DNA of 64,000 nt from an uncultured Clostridia bacterium (GCA_944386415.1 CALXAY010000001.1:1-64000); one strand, 5' to 3'; shown: positions 50,923 to 61,307, counted from the first letter of the stretch. Notes: a model not told the origin generated them from the sequence alone. Numbers and translations: made by a program.

Positions 50923-51145
50923 TAAAAAAGATTTTAAAGAAGGAGAATATGTAGTTTACATTGGTATGACACCAGAAAAAGAAATTTACGCAATAGAAGT
51001 TGGTAAAATCAAAAGATTATGTGATGATGGTGCTTTTGTATATTATCACACAGGAGATACAGCAGCAAAAACAGAATACAAAAATTTATATAAAATAAAA
51101 AATGAATATGCAATAAATAATTTAGGAGGTAGAAAAAATGATTAG
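50915..51145 (+). CDS. Small beta-rich protein, copy 2
   Basis: Same protein as 6864-7094. Confidence 0.6.
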   Translation: MYSKKDFKEGEYVVYIGMTPEKEIYAIEVGKIKRLCDDGAFVYYHTGDTAAKTEYKNLYKIKNEYAINNLGGRKND

Positions 51146-51422
51146 AACTCATAAAGGAGAAGTTATTGTAAATGGAGATGGTGCTGAATTATTAGCAGAT
51201 TTAGTTTGTATAGTAGCAACAATAAATACAAAAACAAACATAAGAAAGAAATTTCTTAAAAAAGCATTTAGAGAAGGAATGAAAGTATCTAGCACAACAA
51301 AAAGAAGAAAGATATGTATAAAGAAAGTTAGAAGGCTCCAAAAATCTGATTTAGATGATGAAGATAAAAAAGTGATAGAAGATATTTTACAAGCATTATC
51401 AGGAGGTAACGATGATATTTAA
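51138..51422 (+). CDS. Small basic protein, copy 2
   Basis: Same protein as 7087-7371. Confidence 0.55.
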   Translation: MIRTHKGEVIVNGDGAELLADLVCIVATINTKTNIRKKFLKKAFREGMKVSSTTKRRKICIKKVRRLQKSDLDDEDKKVIEDILQALSGGNDDI

Positions 51423-51624
51423 AGTACAAAAGCCATTAAGAGGTGAAACATATTTAATTTACAACAAAGATAGGACAGTAGTAAATACCTCCTTAAAAAT
51501 TGGAGATGATAAACAATTTGATAAACTTTTTGACGACGCAGACTACAAGATTTTTGTTAAAGGTTATCTAGATAAAAAGGGAAGATTAATTTTAAATAGA
51601 AGGGTTGAAGGACAAAATTGGTAA
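51412..51624 (+). CDS. Small phage protein, copy 2
   Basis: Same protein as 7361-7573. Confidence 0.55.
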   Translation: MIFKVQKPLRGETYLIYNKDRTVVNTSLKIGDDKQFDKLFDDADYKIFVKGYLDKKGRLILNRRVEGQNW

Positions 51625-51734
51625 AGGAAATTAAAATTGAAACAAAGTGCAAGACTTGTCTAGGGTGTAATAAACTAAAAGACAAGAATTTTAAAGAAGT
51701 TTATAGATGTAAAAATTATGTGAAAGGAAAGTAG
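51618..51734 (+). CDS. Small Cys-rich protein, copy 2
   Basis: Same 38-aa protein as 7567-7683. Confidence 0.55.
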   Translation: MVKEIKIETKCKTCLGCNKLKDKNFKEVYRCKNYVKGK

Positions 51735-51735
51735 A

Positions 51736-52083
51736 ATGAATAAATATAGAAATGAAGAAAAAATAGTAGATGGAATAAAGTTTGATAGTAAACTAGAGGC
51801 TAGAAGATATATACAGTTAAAATTATTACAACGTGCAGGAGAAATAACAGACCTCCGTACACAAGCTGAGTTCGTCTTACAGCCAAGTTATAAGAAAAAT
51901 GGTAAAACTATAAGAGCAATAAAATATGTTGCTGATTTTGTCTACTATGATGTTAGAGAGAAAAAAACAATTATAGAAGACACAAAAGGATTTAGAAATG
52001 ATGTTTATAAACTAAAAAAGAAAATATTTGAATATAAATATCCAGATTTAGAAATAAGGGAGATAAATAAAAATGACATATAA
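51736..52083 (+). CDS. DUF1064-type protein, copy 2
   Basis: Same protein as 7685-8032. Confidence 0.75.
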   Translation: MNKYRNEEKIVDGIKFDSKLEARRYIQLKLLQRAGEITDLRTQAEFVLQPSYKKNGKTIRAIKYVADFVYYDVREKKTIIEDTKGFRNDVYKLKKKIFEYKYPDLEIREINKNDI

Positions 52084-52495
52084 AGAAATTATTCAAAAGA
52101 CTGTAGAAGGAAAATATAGAAGTGTAGATAACACATGCAATGGCATATGCAGCAAATGTGGAGAGTGTTGTGGACATGTATTACCACTTGACCAAACAGA
52201 TCTAGACCAAATAGTTGAATATGTTGTTAAAAACAATATACATTCAAATGCAACGCAATTAATCTTACAAAATAAGTTGCAATGTCCATATTATACAGGA
52301 AAAAAAGATAAAGGTTGTGCAATATATCAAGCACGTCCTAAAATATGTAGATATTATAAATGTGACAAAAAGAATATTAGTTATGAGGAATTTGAAGGAT
52401 TAAAAAATGCAATACCTTGTGATATGTGGTTATTAGCAAAAGAATTAGACAAAGATATAGAAAAAAGAAAAATTGGAAAGGAAGATAGAAAGTGA
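52073..52495 (+). CDS. YkgJ-like Cys-cluster protein, copy 2
   Basis: Same protein as 8022-8444. Confidence 0.75.
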   Translation: MTYKEIIQKTVEGKYRSVDNTCNGICSKCGECCGHVLPLDQTDLDQIVEYVVKNNIHSNATQLILQNKLQCPYYTGKKDKGCAIYQARPKICRYYKCDKKNISYEEFEGLKNAIPCDMWLLAKELDKDIEKRKIGKEDRK

Positions 52496-53139
52496 AAAAG
52501 AAAAAAGTAGAGGAAGATAATTTAACTAAAATGATTAACGAAATAGAAGGAATTTTAGATAGAGAGTATTTTCATATGAATATTAAAATAACAGAAGAGC
52601 AAAAGATAGAATGGGTTGTTTACTATAGAAATTTAAATACGAAGATTTATTTTTCTAATAAAAATAAGCCACTTCTAACTAGTAGCAAAAATACAATAGC
52701 AGATATTTACACTTTAAGAGATATTTTTCAAGAGCTACAAGACCAGATAATAGAAGAAGAAGGATATGATTTTTTTAAAGATAAATTCAATATATATTAT
52801 TTAATATTAGAAATAAAAGAAAGAGCTACTCTTGGTATGTTAGATATTTTTACAACATACGTTTTGGTTAATTTAGTAACAAATCTTATTACAAATAATC
52901 TTGTAGTAAGTTTTATAAACCTTATAGCTTGTATAGGAATTGCTATTTTCATTTCATATAAAAGCAAAAAGTTAAACAAACTGATAGATAATGCAGAAAA
53001 AATAGAAAATAAAATATTATTAAAAAACCTTATAAAAGGAAAAGGGTTGGGCTTTGTAAAAGAAATAAGAAGAGAATTACATAATAAAGGAGTGTATAAA
53101 TATGGAATTAACAAAAAGACAGGAAAAGCAATTAAATAA
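52492..53139 (+). CDS. Two-span membrane protein, copy 2
   Basis: Same protein as 8441-9088, GTG start. Confidence 0.6.
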   Translation: MKKKKVEEDNLTKMINEIEGILDREYFHMNIKITEEQKIEWVVYYRNLNTKIYFSNKNKPLLTSSKNTIADIYTLRDIFQELQDQIIEEEGYDFFKDKFNIYYLILEIKERATLGMLDIFTTYVLVNLVTNLITNNLVVSFINLIACIGIAIFISYKSKKLNKLIDNAEKIENKILLKNLIKGKGLGFVKEIRRELHNKGVYKYGINKKTGKAIK

Positions 53140-53413
53140 AGTATTTGATAATCCAAAGAAATTGAGAAAATGGGTAGATGATGTATATGCAGATATGATT
53201 GTTAGTTGCGAAAAAAAGACAGAAAAAAGAGTATGTGAGTATTTAGATATCTATAGTATATCTGTTGCTTATACTTTATCTTATGTATGCGGACTAGGAA
53301 AAAAAAGATTACCAGAAGTAATGTGGAGAATATGGAATAATGTAGATTGTTTTAAAAGTGGTCACTTAAGTTTAGATGATTGTATAGAAGAATTAGAGAA
53401 AAAGCGGAGTTAG
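53102..53413 (+). CDS. Helical protein, copy 2
   Basis: Same protein as 9051-9362. Confidence 0.6.
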   Translation: MELTKRQEKQLNKVFDNPKKLRKWVDDVYADMIVSCEKKTEKRVCEYLDIYSISVAYTLSYVCGLGKKRLPEVMWRIWNNVDCFKSGHLSLDDCIEELEKKRS

Positions 53414-53466
53414 TTTTGAAAGTATCTTACAAGGCAAGAGCCTATTTGATAAGGAGAAAAAAGAAA

Positions 53467-53796
53467 ATGAATAGTTTTGATTATAGATATATGGTTTATA
53501 ACACGAGAAAAGGCGAATTTCAATTTATGCGTGTTTGTGAGACCACAAGACAAGGAGCAGAGAAGATTTTTTACAACTTAGTTGGAAGAGATAGTTTAAA
53601 GCATAGATTTGAAATTAGGAAGGTAACTAAACAAGAAGCAATAAGAATAAAAGCAGCAAGTAAATTGAAAGGAATAGAAAGAAAAATAAAGGAATTATTA
53701 CCAGAGCTAACAGAAGATGAAATAAAAGAACTAATAAAAGAAAATGAAAAAAGAGGAGTAGAAAAATGCAAGAAGAGGGAAATATATTTGAATTAA
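53467..53796 (+). CDS. Basic helical protein, copy 2
   Basis: Same protein and start choice as 9416-9745. Confidence 0.55.
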   Translation: MNSFDYRYMVYNTRKGEFQFMRVCETTRQGAEKIFYNLVGRDSLKHRFEIRKVTKQEAIRIKAASKLKGIERKIKELLPELTEDEIKELIKENEKRGVEKCKKREIYLN

Positions 53797-53870
53797 TTGC
53801 AGAAGAAAATTACTATAATGATTTATGGCTAGAAAGGAAGGAATTGGAAGATGATAAAAATAGACAATGA
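53766..53870 (+). CDS. 34-aa acidic peptide, copy 2
   Basis: Same frame as 9715-9819. Confidence 0.45.
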   Translation: MQEEGNIFELIAEENYYNDLWLERKELEDDKNRQ

Positions 53871-54117
53871 ATATTTAATAAATGCAAATGAAAGTTGCTA
53901 TACACTTGAAAGAAAAACAAAAGTAACAGATGAAAATAGTAAAAACTATGGCAAAGAAGTAACAATTATAGAAGGATATTATACAAGTATTGATGGAGCT
54001 TTAAATGGGTATTTAAAGAAACAAATGAGAAAGTATGTCTCTAGCGAAAAAGAAAATTCTATTCAAGAAGCAATAAAAAAATTAGAAGAGTTAAGAATAG
54101 GAGTTTTTAAGGATTAA
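53851..54117 (+). CDS. Small phage protein, copy 2
   Basis: Same protein as 9800-10066. Confidence 0.6.
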   Translation: MIKIDNEYLINANESCYTLERKTKVTDENSKNYGKEVTIIEGYYTSIDGALNGYLKKQMRKYVSSEKENSIQEAIKKLEELRIGVFKD

Positions 54118-54623
54118 TGGAGATAATGGAAATTTGGAAAGACATTTTAGGATACGAAGGTAAATATCAAGTGTCTAATACTGGCAAAGTAAGGAGTATG
54201 AATTACAATAACACAGGTAAAGTTAAAGAATTAAAGCCAAAATTAAATAGATATGGCTATTATGAAGTTAAATTATCTAAAAATAATATCACGCAAAATT
54301 TTCTGGTAGGAAGACTTGTTGCAGAACATTTTATTCCTAATAATAACTTTAAGCCTAAAGTAATTCATATAGGAGATGTTAGAGACAATTCTGTAGAAAA
54401 TTTAAAATGGGCTTACGAAAGTGAAGCAATGCACAATCAATACAATTCCAAGAAAAGAAAAGGAAAAGCTAGTAAAAAAGTAATAACATACAATGGAAAA
54501 TCTTATAAAAGATATTCTGAAATAGCTAAAGAATTAGGAATCAATAAGAATACTTTTTATAAAAGAATGAAGTTGGGGTGGAGCTTGTACGAAGCTTTAG
54601 AAATACCAATAGGAAGGAAATAA
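54117..54623 (+). CDS. NUMOD4/HNH endonuclease-like protein, copy 2
   Basis: Same protein as 10066-10572. Confidence 0.8.
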   Translation: MEIMEIWKDILGYEGKYQVSNTGKVRSMNYNNTGKVKELKPKLNRYGYYEVKLSKNNITQNFLVGRLVAEHFIPNNNFKPKVIHIGDVRDNSVENLKWAYESEAMHNQYNSKKRKGKASKKVITYNGKSYKRYSEIAKELGINKNTFYKRMKLGWSLYEALEIPIGRK

Positions 54624-54625
54624 AA

Positions 54626-55090
54626 ATGAAAAATTATAATAAAACAAAGAAGAGTTTTGAATCAGAAGAAATAGAAAAATATTTCTATAGCAAAGATTTT
54701 GGAGAGACAATTACATTTAAAGAATTACAAAAGTTCACACATTTTAATTTAGAAGATGAATATGAAGGGTATAAATTTAAAGCTAATGTAATGAGAAGAG
54801 TAAAAAATAGATTAATAGAAAACGGATATGTAGTAAAATCTATAAGAAACGTTGGATATTATATTTTGAGACCAAATCAAGTCCAGAGTTATTCATACAG
54901 AACATATATAATAAAACCATTAAAAAGCTTTGAAAAAGCTAAAATTATTTTAATGAATACTAAAAAAAGCAATCTAAATAAAAAAGAATTAGTAAAACAT
55001 AAACTAACTGAAGAATTAAATGAGGAATTAAATAATCAAACAAGAGACTTATTAAATTCACAAAAATACAATAAGTTAAAAGTTGAATAA
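54626..55090 (+). CDS. Winged-helix-like protein, copy 2
   Basis: Same protein as 10575-11039. Confidence 0.55.
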   Translation: MKNYNKTKKSFESEEIEKYFYSKDFGETITFKELQKFTHFNLEDEYEGYKFKANVMRRVKNRLIENGYVVKSIRNVGYYILRPNQVQSYSYRTYIIKPLKSFEKAKIILMNTKKSNLNKKELVKHKLTEELNEELNNQTRDLLNSQKYNKLKVE

Positions 55091-55107
55091 AAAGGAGAAT
55101 AAAATTT

Positions 55108-55629
55108 ATGGCATTTGATTTAGATGATGAAGAATTAGAAGCTACAAGAAAGCTTAATGGAGTAGCTAAAGATAGTAATATAGAAATAATAGAAGATTTT
55201 ATAAATGAAATAAAAGATTTTGAATTAAATAAAGATGTTGTAGAGATAGTAAATGCATTAGAGGACATTTTAGAAGAACGAGAAGCAGATAAAAAGAGAA
55301 TAAAAGAATTAGAAGAAGAAAATAAAAACAGAATTAATAGAGAAATTGTAGATTATAAAAGAATATTAAAAATAAATAATGTAAAAGCAACAGAAGAAGA
55401 CTGGAAAAATGATAAAAGCTGGATTATTGCAATGCTAAATGTAGCAGAGGAAGACGCAACTAGGTACAAAAAGGAATTAGAAGACAGCATACCAAAACAA
55501 AAAATTATAGATAAGATAGAAGAATTAAAAGAACATTATAATACAGATAATAATATAAGGATTTATACATTAAAAGGCAGTTATGAATTACAAGTAGCTG
55601 TTTTACAGGAATTATTGGAGGATAAATGA
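55108..55629 (+). CDS. Coiled-coil protein, copy 2
   Basis: Same protein as 11057-11578. Confidence 0.55.
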   Translation: MAFDLDDEELEATRKLNGVAKDSNIEIIEDFINEIKDFELNKDVVEIVNALEDILEEREADKKRIKELEEENKNRINREIVDYKRILKINNVKATEEDWKNDKSWIIAMLNVAEEDATRYKKELEDSIPKQKIIDKIEELKEHYNTDNNIRIYTLKGSYELQVAVLQELLEDK

Positions 55630-55630
55630 T

Positions 55631-55786
55631 ATGAACTGGAAAGATGAATTAGCAGAAGAAATGGGATATATAATTTGTCCAATATGTTTCCCAGAATATG
55701 TTTACTGTGATGAAAAATGTGATAAATGTAAAGATTATATTGAATTTAAGAATGCAGTAGAAGAAAAGTATAAAGAAGAGAATTAG
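55631..55786 (+). CDS. Small Cys-rich protein, copy 2
   Basis: Same 51-aa protein as 11580-11735. Confidence 0.6.
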   Translation: MNWKDELAEEMGYIICPICFPEYVYCDEKCDKCKDYIEFKNAVEEKYKEEN

Positions 55787-55799
55787 AGAAGGTGATTAA

Positions 55800-55979
55800 A
55801 TGAAGATAGAATGTTGTAACAAATGTGGAAGTGACAAACTATTTGTAGAGATACAAGGAAACAGAAGAGGTTTATATTGTGGAAATTGTGGTAAATGGCA
55901 AAAGTGGATAACAAAACAAGAACTACAAATTGCTAAGTTTAGAGGTTATAAGATAATAAACAAGGAGGACAAGCAATGA
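55800..55979 (+). CDS. Small zinc-ribbon protein, copy 2
   Basis: Same 59-aa protein as 11749-11928. Confidence 0.62.
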   Translation: MKIECCNKCGSDKLFVEIQGNRRGLYCGNCGKWQKWITKQELQIAKFRGYKIINKEDKQ

Positions 55980-56128
55980 ATTATGATATAACATTTTGTT
56001 CTAAAAAGAAATGTAAAAATCTAAAATGTGAAAGAAATCAAAACAATATACCTGAAATAGAATATAAAGCTAGATATATATGGATAAGTGATTTTAAAGA
56101 ATGTGAATATTGGGAGGACAAGCAATGA
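55976..56128 (+). CDS. Small Cys-rich phage protein, copy 2
   Basis: Same 50-aa protein as 11925-12077. Confidence 0.6.
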   Translation: MNYDITFCSKKKCKNLKCERNQNNIPEIEYKARYIWISDFKECEYWEDKQ

Positions 56129-56430
56129 AACAAATATTAGATTATGGTTTAGAATTAGAAAATGTAAAAGAAAATGAATTACCTGAAAAAGATAATGAAA
56201 AAATAATTCAATTCAATAATAGTTTATCAGAAAAATACGGATTATTTGAAGTCAATGTTTTAAAAAATGATAATTTGTATTTTAGAGGAAGAATAACTTC
56301 AAATACTAAATCTGAAAACAATGCAAAATTAAAGCTACTTATAGTAGAGTTAAATGAATTTTATAAAAAATACAATTTAAAAAAGGTAATTAAATCAATG
56401 ATAGCTTATGGACATACTATAAAATATTAA
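56125..56430 (+). CDS. Phage protein, copy 2
   Basis: Same protein and start choice as 12074-12379. Confidence 0.55.
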   Translation: MKQILDYGLELENVKENELPEKDNEKIIQFNNSLSEKYGLFEVNVLKNDNLYFRGRITSNTKSENNAKLKLLIVELNEFYKKYNLKKVIKSMIAYGHTIKY

Positions 56431-56442
56431 GGAGGACAAGCA

Positions 56443-56655
56443 ATGACATATAAAGAATTTAAAAGTTGGTGCAACGATAGAACCTGCGATGGTTGTTGGG
56501 GTATGAAAGAAGCAATAATCTGTATAGGAATAATACAAGAAATTGAAATTATGCCTTTTTGGAAACGTAATAAAAGGTGGAAAGAATTAGAGAAAGATGT
56601 AGTTACAACACTTGTAGAACCTATAAATAAGAAGATAGAGGAAGTGATTAAATGA
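56443..56655 (+). CDS. Small phage protein, copy 2
   Basis: Same protein as 12392-12604. Confidence 0.55.
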   Translation: MTYKEFKSWCNDRTCDGCWGMKEAIICIGIIQEIEIMPFWKRNKRWKELEKDVVTTLVEPINKKIEEVIK

Positions 56656-56939
56656 CAAAGAAACAAGAAGAAGCAATAAAAATATTAAGTGATAGTAAGA
56701 TTTTAATGAATATACAAAGAGATACATCCTTATCAATTAGAGTTGCAATAGAAACAGTCTTAAATATGCTAAAAGAAAAAGATAAAGAGATAGAAAAGAA
56801 AGATAAAATAATAGATTTAATGGCAGAAGTATTTTATAAAAAGTTTAAAGCTGAATTGTTACTAGAATATGGATTTGAAAATGAAAAAGATTTAAAACAA
56901 TATTTTAAAGAAATAGCAGAAAGGAAACGCGAAGAATGA
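56652..56939 (+). CDS. Coiled-coil protein, copy 2
   Basis: Same protein as 12601-12888. Confidence 0.55.
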   Translation: MTKKQEEAIKILSDSKILMNIQRDTSLSIRVAIETVLNMLKEKDKEIEKKDKIIDLMAEVFYKKFKAELLLEYGFENEKDLKQYFKEIAERKREE

Positions 56940-57118
56940 TTGAAGTAGGAGAATATGTAAATGAAAATAGAGTATATAAGATAACAAGTGCTTGTATATA
57001 TTGCGTAGGAAAAGCAGTGCAAAATAAACTTACCATTAATATTGAAACAATACTAACCAAAGAACAGTATATGCAGAACTGTTACAAAATACACGAAAAC
57101 ATTTCGGATATTAATTAA
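56936..57118 (+). CDS. Small phage protein, copy 2
   Basis: Same protein as 12885-13067. Confidence 0.5.
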   Translation: MIEVGEYVNENRVYKITSACIYCVGKAVQNKLTINIETILTKEQYMQNCYKIHENISDIN

Positions 57119-57169
57119 ATACCAGAAGAAAATCAAAAAATGTTCTGGTATTAGAAAGGAAGGAAAACG

Positions 57170-57484
57170 ATGATTAAAAAAATAGGCGAACAAACAATAA
57201 TTGAATTTGGAACTGGAGATATAAATATAATACCAGGTATTTTAATACAAGAAAAAATAGGAATACTAGGATTCAGGGAACAAAAGCCAAGAAAAATAGG
57301 ATTAAATAATGGAGATAAAGCACCAGACAGTACAAATGCTTTTGAAATATTAATGCAATTTAATAAAACAGAAAGTATTGATGTATTAATACATGCTTTA
57401 AAACAAACTAAAGAAATGATGAAAAGAAGAGAAAAAATAGTTGATACAGTAGAAAGGAAGGAAGAAAAATGGGACAAAGATTAA
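57170..57484 (+). CDS. Phage protein, copy 2
   Basis: Same protein as 13119-13433. Confidence 0.55.
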   Translation: MIKKIGEQTIIEFGTGDINIIPGILIQEKIGILGFREQKPRKIGLNNGDKAPDSTNAFEILMQFNKTESIDVLIHALKQTKEMMKRREKIVDTVERKEEKWDKD

Positions 57485-58077
57485 ATATAGAAATAGTAAA
57501 AAATGGAGAAGTATTAGCTAATAGTTATTATCATTGGGACGCTTTTTCTAATGTTGCTATAAATTTAGCAATCAAAATAATTAATAATTTTGATTATATC
57601 AAAAGATGTAATGTTGAAGAATATATTGAAAATAAAGATTTATTATTTGCAATAAGACTTTTAGAAGAAACGGGAGCAGGAATAAGTAATATAGACAATG
57701 CAAGAAAACTATTAAAGGATAAGACTAATAATCTTAAATTAAAAAAATGTGAAGGACGAAACGAAGGAATAATCGGAATCACAAAAGAGGATATTGAGGA
57801 AACAAGATACTGGGAAGAAGGAAGAGTATCAATTGATATTGAAAAGAAAACGGTAGATTTTAATGTAATAAATGAATATACAGTAGAAGAATTAAAAGAA
57901 GATTATGATGAAGAAGATATAAAAGAAATGAACATAAAAGAAATAAATAGAGATTTTAAAAATATATCATTTGAAGATATTTTTGAATTAAAAGCATTTA
58001 TTGATAAAGCTAATTATAACGAAGAATATTATTTCTATAACAAGAAAGATGATAAATATGTATTTTTAATTCAATAA
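57469..58077 (+). CDS. Phage protein, copy 2
   Basis: Same protein as 13418-14026. Confidence 0.55.
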   Translation: MGQRLNIEIVKNGEVLANSYYHWDAFSNVAINLAIKIINNFDYIKRCNVEEYIENKDLLFAIRLLEETGAGISNIDNARKLLKDKTNNLKLKKCEGRNEGIIGITKEDIEETRYWEEGRVSIDIEKKTVDFNVINEYTVEELKEDYDEEDIKEMNIKEINRDFKNISFEDIFELKAFIDKANYNEEYYFYNKKDDKYVFLIQ

Positions 58078-58096
58078 AGAAAGTAGAGGAAGAAAG

Positions 58097-58372
58097 ATGA
58101 AAGATATATTTAAAGTATTAGAACAAATAAAAGAAGCTTTAGGAGAAGATAATGAATATAGCGAAATAAAAGCAGGAATTGATGATATAGAATACAGCTT
58201 AAGATTTAAAGCACCAGAAGAAGATACATGGAACTATGTATACGATAGATTAATAGTGGATTTTATACCACCAAACACGGAAATAGATTATAAAGTATTA
58301 TCAATATGGACAACGAAATCAGTAGCAGAATTAAAGGAGTATGCTTTAATAATAGGAGAGGAAGGAGAATAA
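58097..58372 (+). CDS. Small acidic protein, copy 2
   Basis: Same protein as 14046-14321. Confidence 0.5.
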   Translation: MKDIFKVLEQIKEALGEDNEYSEIKAGIDDIEYSLRFKAPEEDTWNYVYDRLIVDFIPPNTEIDYKVLSIWTTKSVAELKEYALIIGEEGE

Positions 58373-58374
58373 AG

Positions 58375-58539
58375 ATGATTAGAATATTAAAAGCATTATT
58401 AAAAACAATAGTAGTCGTTTTAGCAATAGCTGTATTTATATTTCTAGGAAACAAGTTTCCTGCCTTATTAGCAACTTTGCTAATAATTATCATGATAATA
58501 TATTTATTTTTTACTTTTTATGAGAGTGAGGAGGAATAG
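58375..58539 (+). CDS. Small two-span membrane protein, copy 2
   Basis: Same 54-aa protein as 14324-14488. Confidence 0.6.
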   Translation: MIRILKALLKTIVVVLAIAVFIFLGNKFPALLATLLIIIMIIYLFFTFYESEEE

Positions 58540-58542
58540 CTA

Positions 58543-58827
58543 ATGAATAAAGAAGAAATAGAAAAAGCAAAATGTCATTTAGAATGGCTATTAGATAATG
58601 GAATATTAGCAAGTGAAGATGAACCACATATAGAAAATATATTAAAATACATACAACACTTAGAGCAAAAATCAGAGACATTAGATAAAGTAACAGAACT
58701 TGCAACCAAAATAGCAACAGAAAATGCAGAAAAATACAATTCCGAAAATCAAAAAGAAGTAGATTTTTCTGAGTGGAATTTAGCTCTAGAAATATTAAAT
58801 ATTATAGAAGGAGATGAAAAACAATGA
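58543..58827 (+). CDS. Small acidic protein, copy 2
   Basis: Same protein as 14492-14776. Confidence 0.5.
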   Translation: MNKEEIEKAKCHLEWLLDNGILASEDEPHIENILKYIQHLEQKSETLDKVTELATKIATENAEKYNSENQKEVDFSEWNLALEILNIIEGDEKQ

Positions 58828-59240
58828 AACTATTTAGATTTATGAGTTTAGGAGAGTTCCAGAAATACTGTAATGGAGAAATATTAATAAACAATACAGA
58901 TCATAACAAAGATAGAAATAAAAAAACCGCTTCTGTTGGATTTTGCTTTTTCAATTATGCTGATTTTGAACCAGAAAAAATATTACATAGTATAACTGGT
59001 ATTGCAAATACAAGTATATGTGTTATATTTGAAACAAAAAGAGAAAATGTAATGAAAAGCTGGGGTAGATATTCAAGAACAATTAATGAATATCCTCCTA
59101 TAAGAGAATCATTTATAGCAAAAGAATATTGCACACCTAAATATAGCAAAGACACATTTAATGTATTACGATGGACTATACCAGATTGGTTTAGCGATAA
59201 ATGGGAATGGAAAGAAGGTGGAGAAATAAATGGCAAGTAG
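58824..59240 (+). CDS. FRFMS-type protein, copy 2
   Basis: Same protein as 14773-15189. Confidence 0.5.
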   Translation: MKLFRFMSLGEFQKYCNGEILINNTDHNKDRNKKTASVGFCFFNYADFEPEKILHSITGIANTSICVIFETKRENVMKSWGRYSRTINEYPPIRESFIAKEYCTPKYSKDTFNVLRWTIPDWFSDKWEWKEGGEINGK

Positions 59241-59403
59241 AAAACCACTTGTGGAATGGGAGATGGACAAAGGAGTAGAATTACGTAAAAGAAAATTTAA
59301 ATATAATACTTTTACAGAGCGAGAATACAAAAACTTAATTAGAAAGAATTACATAATCATAAAAACAGAAAAAGGACTAAAATATTTAGAAGAAGAAATA
59401 TAA
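59230..59403 (+). CDS. Small basic protein, copy 2
   Basis: Same 57-aa protein as 15179-15352. Confidence 0.5.
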   Translation: MASRKPLVEWEMDKGVELRKRKFKYNTFTEREYKNLIRKNYIIIKTEKGLKYLEEEI

Positions 59404-59417
59404 ATGGAGGTAATACA

Positions 59418-59738
59418 ATGATAAAGAAAAAATTACCTAAAGAAGTTAAGAAATACTATGAGAGAGAGCTACGTCAGTATTGGTCAAACAAGAATAAATT
59501 AAAATACATAGAGAAAATGAATACCAAAACAGCCTTATTTTTAACAGAGAGGATACACTGCATAGAAACAGTAATAAGTAGACTAGATGATTTTGAAAAA
59601 GAGGTATTTAATTTAATTTTTAGAGATAATATGAGTTGGCTATATTGCAAAAATATTAAAAATATCAGTAAAACAACTTATTATAACATCTTAAACAAGT
59701 GTATTTATATGCTTGCAGAAGAAACTGGAGAAATATAG
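59418..59738 (+). CDS. RinA/ArpU-like late regulator, copy 2
   Basis: Same protein as 15367-15687. Confidence 0.72.
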   Translation: MIKKKLPKEVKKYYERELRQYWSNKNKLKYIEKMNTKTALFLTERIHCIETVISRLDDFEKEVFNLIFRDNMSWLYCKNIKNISKTTYYNILNKCIYMLAEETGEI

Positions 59739-59833
59739 ATGGAAAAAATAAAGAAAAATTACTCTAGTAAATATGTTAAAATAAATATGAATTGTATAAC
59801 CCTATACATTTCAATTTGCTTTTTGTTTGGTGG

Positions 59834-59857
59834 CTGGGAGAAATCCCAGTCTTTTTT
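59834..59857 (+). terminator. Early-operon terminator, copy 2
   Basis: Same hairpin and T-run as 15783-15806. Confidence 0.9.
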
Positions 59858-60055
59858 GTGGAAAAAATAAGGAAAACTAACATTACCTTTTGTGATACAA
59901 TTAAGATGTGCTAATAATAAGAACATGGTTATTCCCCAATTCTTAAGTGTTAGAAAATTCATTTTTAACTTTTGTTATTACTAGGGTAACAAAAATCTTC
60001 CTTTTACAAATGTAGCAATCCTAGTTAAGCTATATTTTAGTTGTAATATAAATAG

Positions 60056-60135
60056 TATATAAGACATATTTGTTTTTTTCCATCTCCTTTAATTGGAATT
60101 AATCGGTTTTTATTTTTTCAAATATGTCTTATATA
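60056..60135. repeat. 17-bp inverted repeat, copy 2
   Basis: Same arms and loop as 16005-16084. Confidence 0.75.
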
Positions 60136-60161
60136 GTGTTTATATAGAAAGGATAGGACTA

Positions 60162-60500
60162 ATGGAATTTAAAATAAATAATAGAACTTGGAAAATAGAA
60201 GAATTAAGTCAAGAAGAAATAAAAGCTGAAATGAAAAAGCATTATGATAAACCAGATGAAGATGGAAGATACTTTGGAATTACATATGCTGACATGCAAA
60301 CTATTTACATTGATAAGGATCTATGTACAGAACAAAAAAGAACTACTTTATTACACGAATTAATGCATTGTTATCTAGAAACATATGTAACACATATAAA
60401 TGGAACAACTTATTCAACTGAAGATTTATGCGACATTGCTTCTTACTCACATGATATTGTTGGAGAAATAATAAATAAATATTTTAAAGAGGTAAAATAA
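60162..60500 (+). CDS. HExxH metallopeptidase-like protein, copy 2
   Basis: Same protein and start choice as 16111-16449. Confidence 0.7.
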   Translation: MEFKINNRTWKIEELSQEEIKAEMKKHYDKPDEDGRYFGITYADMQTIYIDKDLCTEQKRTTLLHELMHCYLETYVTHINGTTYSTEDLCDIASYSHDIVGEIINKYFKEVK

Positions 60501-60703
60501 TGAAAACTATAAAATACATGATATTCTTTATTAAAGAAAGTCCAAAATTTATGGGAGATAGTTTAATAAAATTAATCTTACATAAACATTTTTTTAAGAC
60601 AATGAAGATTTATATCAGAAATATGAAAACTTGGGATAAAAATATAAAGAAGCATGGAGTAGACGCAACATATTGCATGCTAAATAGAAATATAGAAATG
60701 TAG
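60500..60703 (+). CDS. Small basic protein, copy 2
   Basis: Same protein as 16449-16652. Confidence 0.5.
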   Translation: MKTIKYMIFFIKESPKFMGDSLIKLILHKHFFKTMKIYIRNMKTWDKNIKKHGVDATYCMLNRNIEM

Positions 60704-60771
60704 GAGGAAGAAAATGGAGCAAGGAATTGAAAGAATAGATTTTAACAATTACTAACTATGTCTATATAGTT

Positions 60772-61158
60772 AAAGGATTATAAAATAAATTGTGTAGTGG
60801 TGGAATAGACATATCTAGTTTGATATTAGATATGGTAAAACTAAACGGCTTTATCTTAGACATAATTAGATTTTGCTGAATAGTAATAGTAGACACTCTT
60901 AAAACCAACCCCATTTGTGACATTGTGGGCTCATTCAAGGAAAGCTGTTGTTGGTTATCTGAAGGCTTTCATATAAGGTGCAAATCCTTATCTACACAGG
61001 CTACTAGACTGGAACTGCACTGCTAGTAGGCGAAAAGCGAAAGCTGTTATAAGCCTGCGTATACTAGTTAGCAATAGCATTTCCAGATAATGATTAATAT
61101 ATACTAGGTAATATTAATAATAATTTTATTAAATTAGAATACTTATTTATTATCCTTT
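60772..61158 (+). ncRNA. Predicted large structured RNA, copy 2
   Basis: All helices and the pseudoknot partners of 16721-17107 are present unchanged. Confidence 0.6.
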
Positions 61159-61208
61159 TTGTAGAATACATATTCCTATTCTCTTTCCTAGTGAGAGAAT
61201 AATTATAC

Positions 61209-61283
61209 GTTTGTTTAGTTTATATAGTAAAACAACAGTCTCCAAAACTGTAAAAGGTAGTGCAAGTCTATCAACATTCGCCA
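61209..61283 (+). tRNA. Deviant tRNA-Trp (CCA), copy 2
   Basis: Same sequence as 17158-17232, including the two acceptor mismatches and the TGCAA loop. Confidence 0.65.
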
Positions 61284-61307
61284 AAAAAGAAAGCAAGGTG
61301 CTACTAT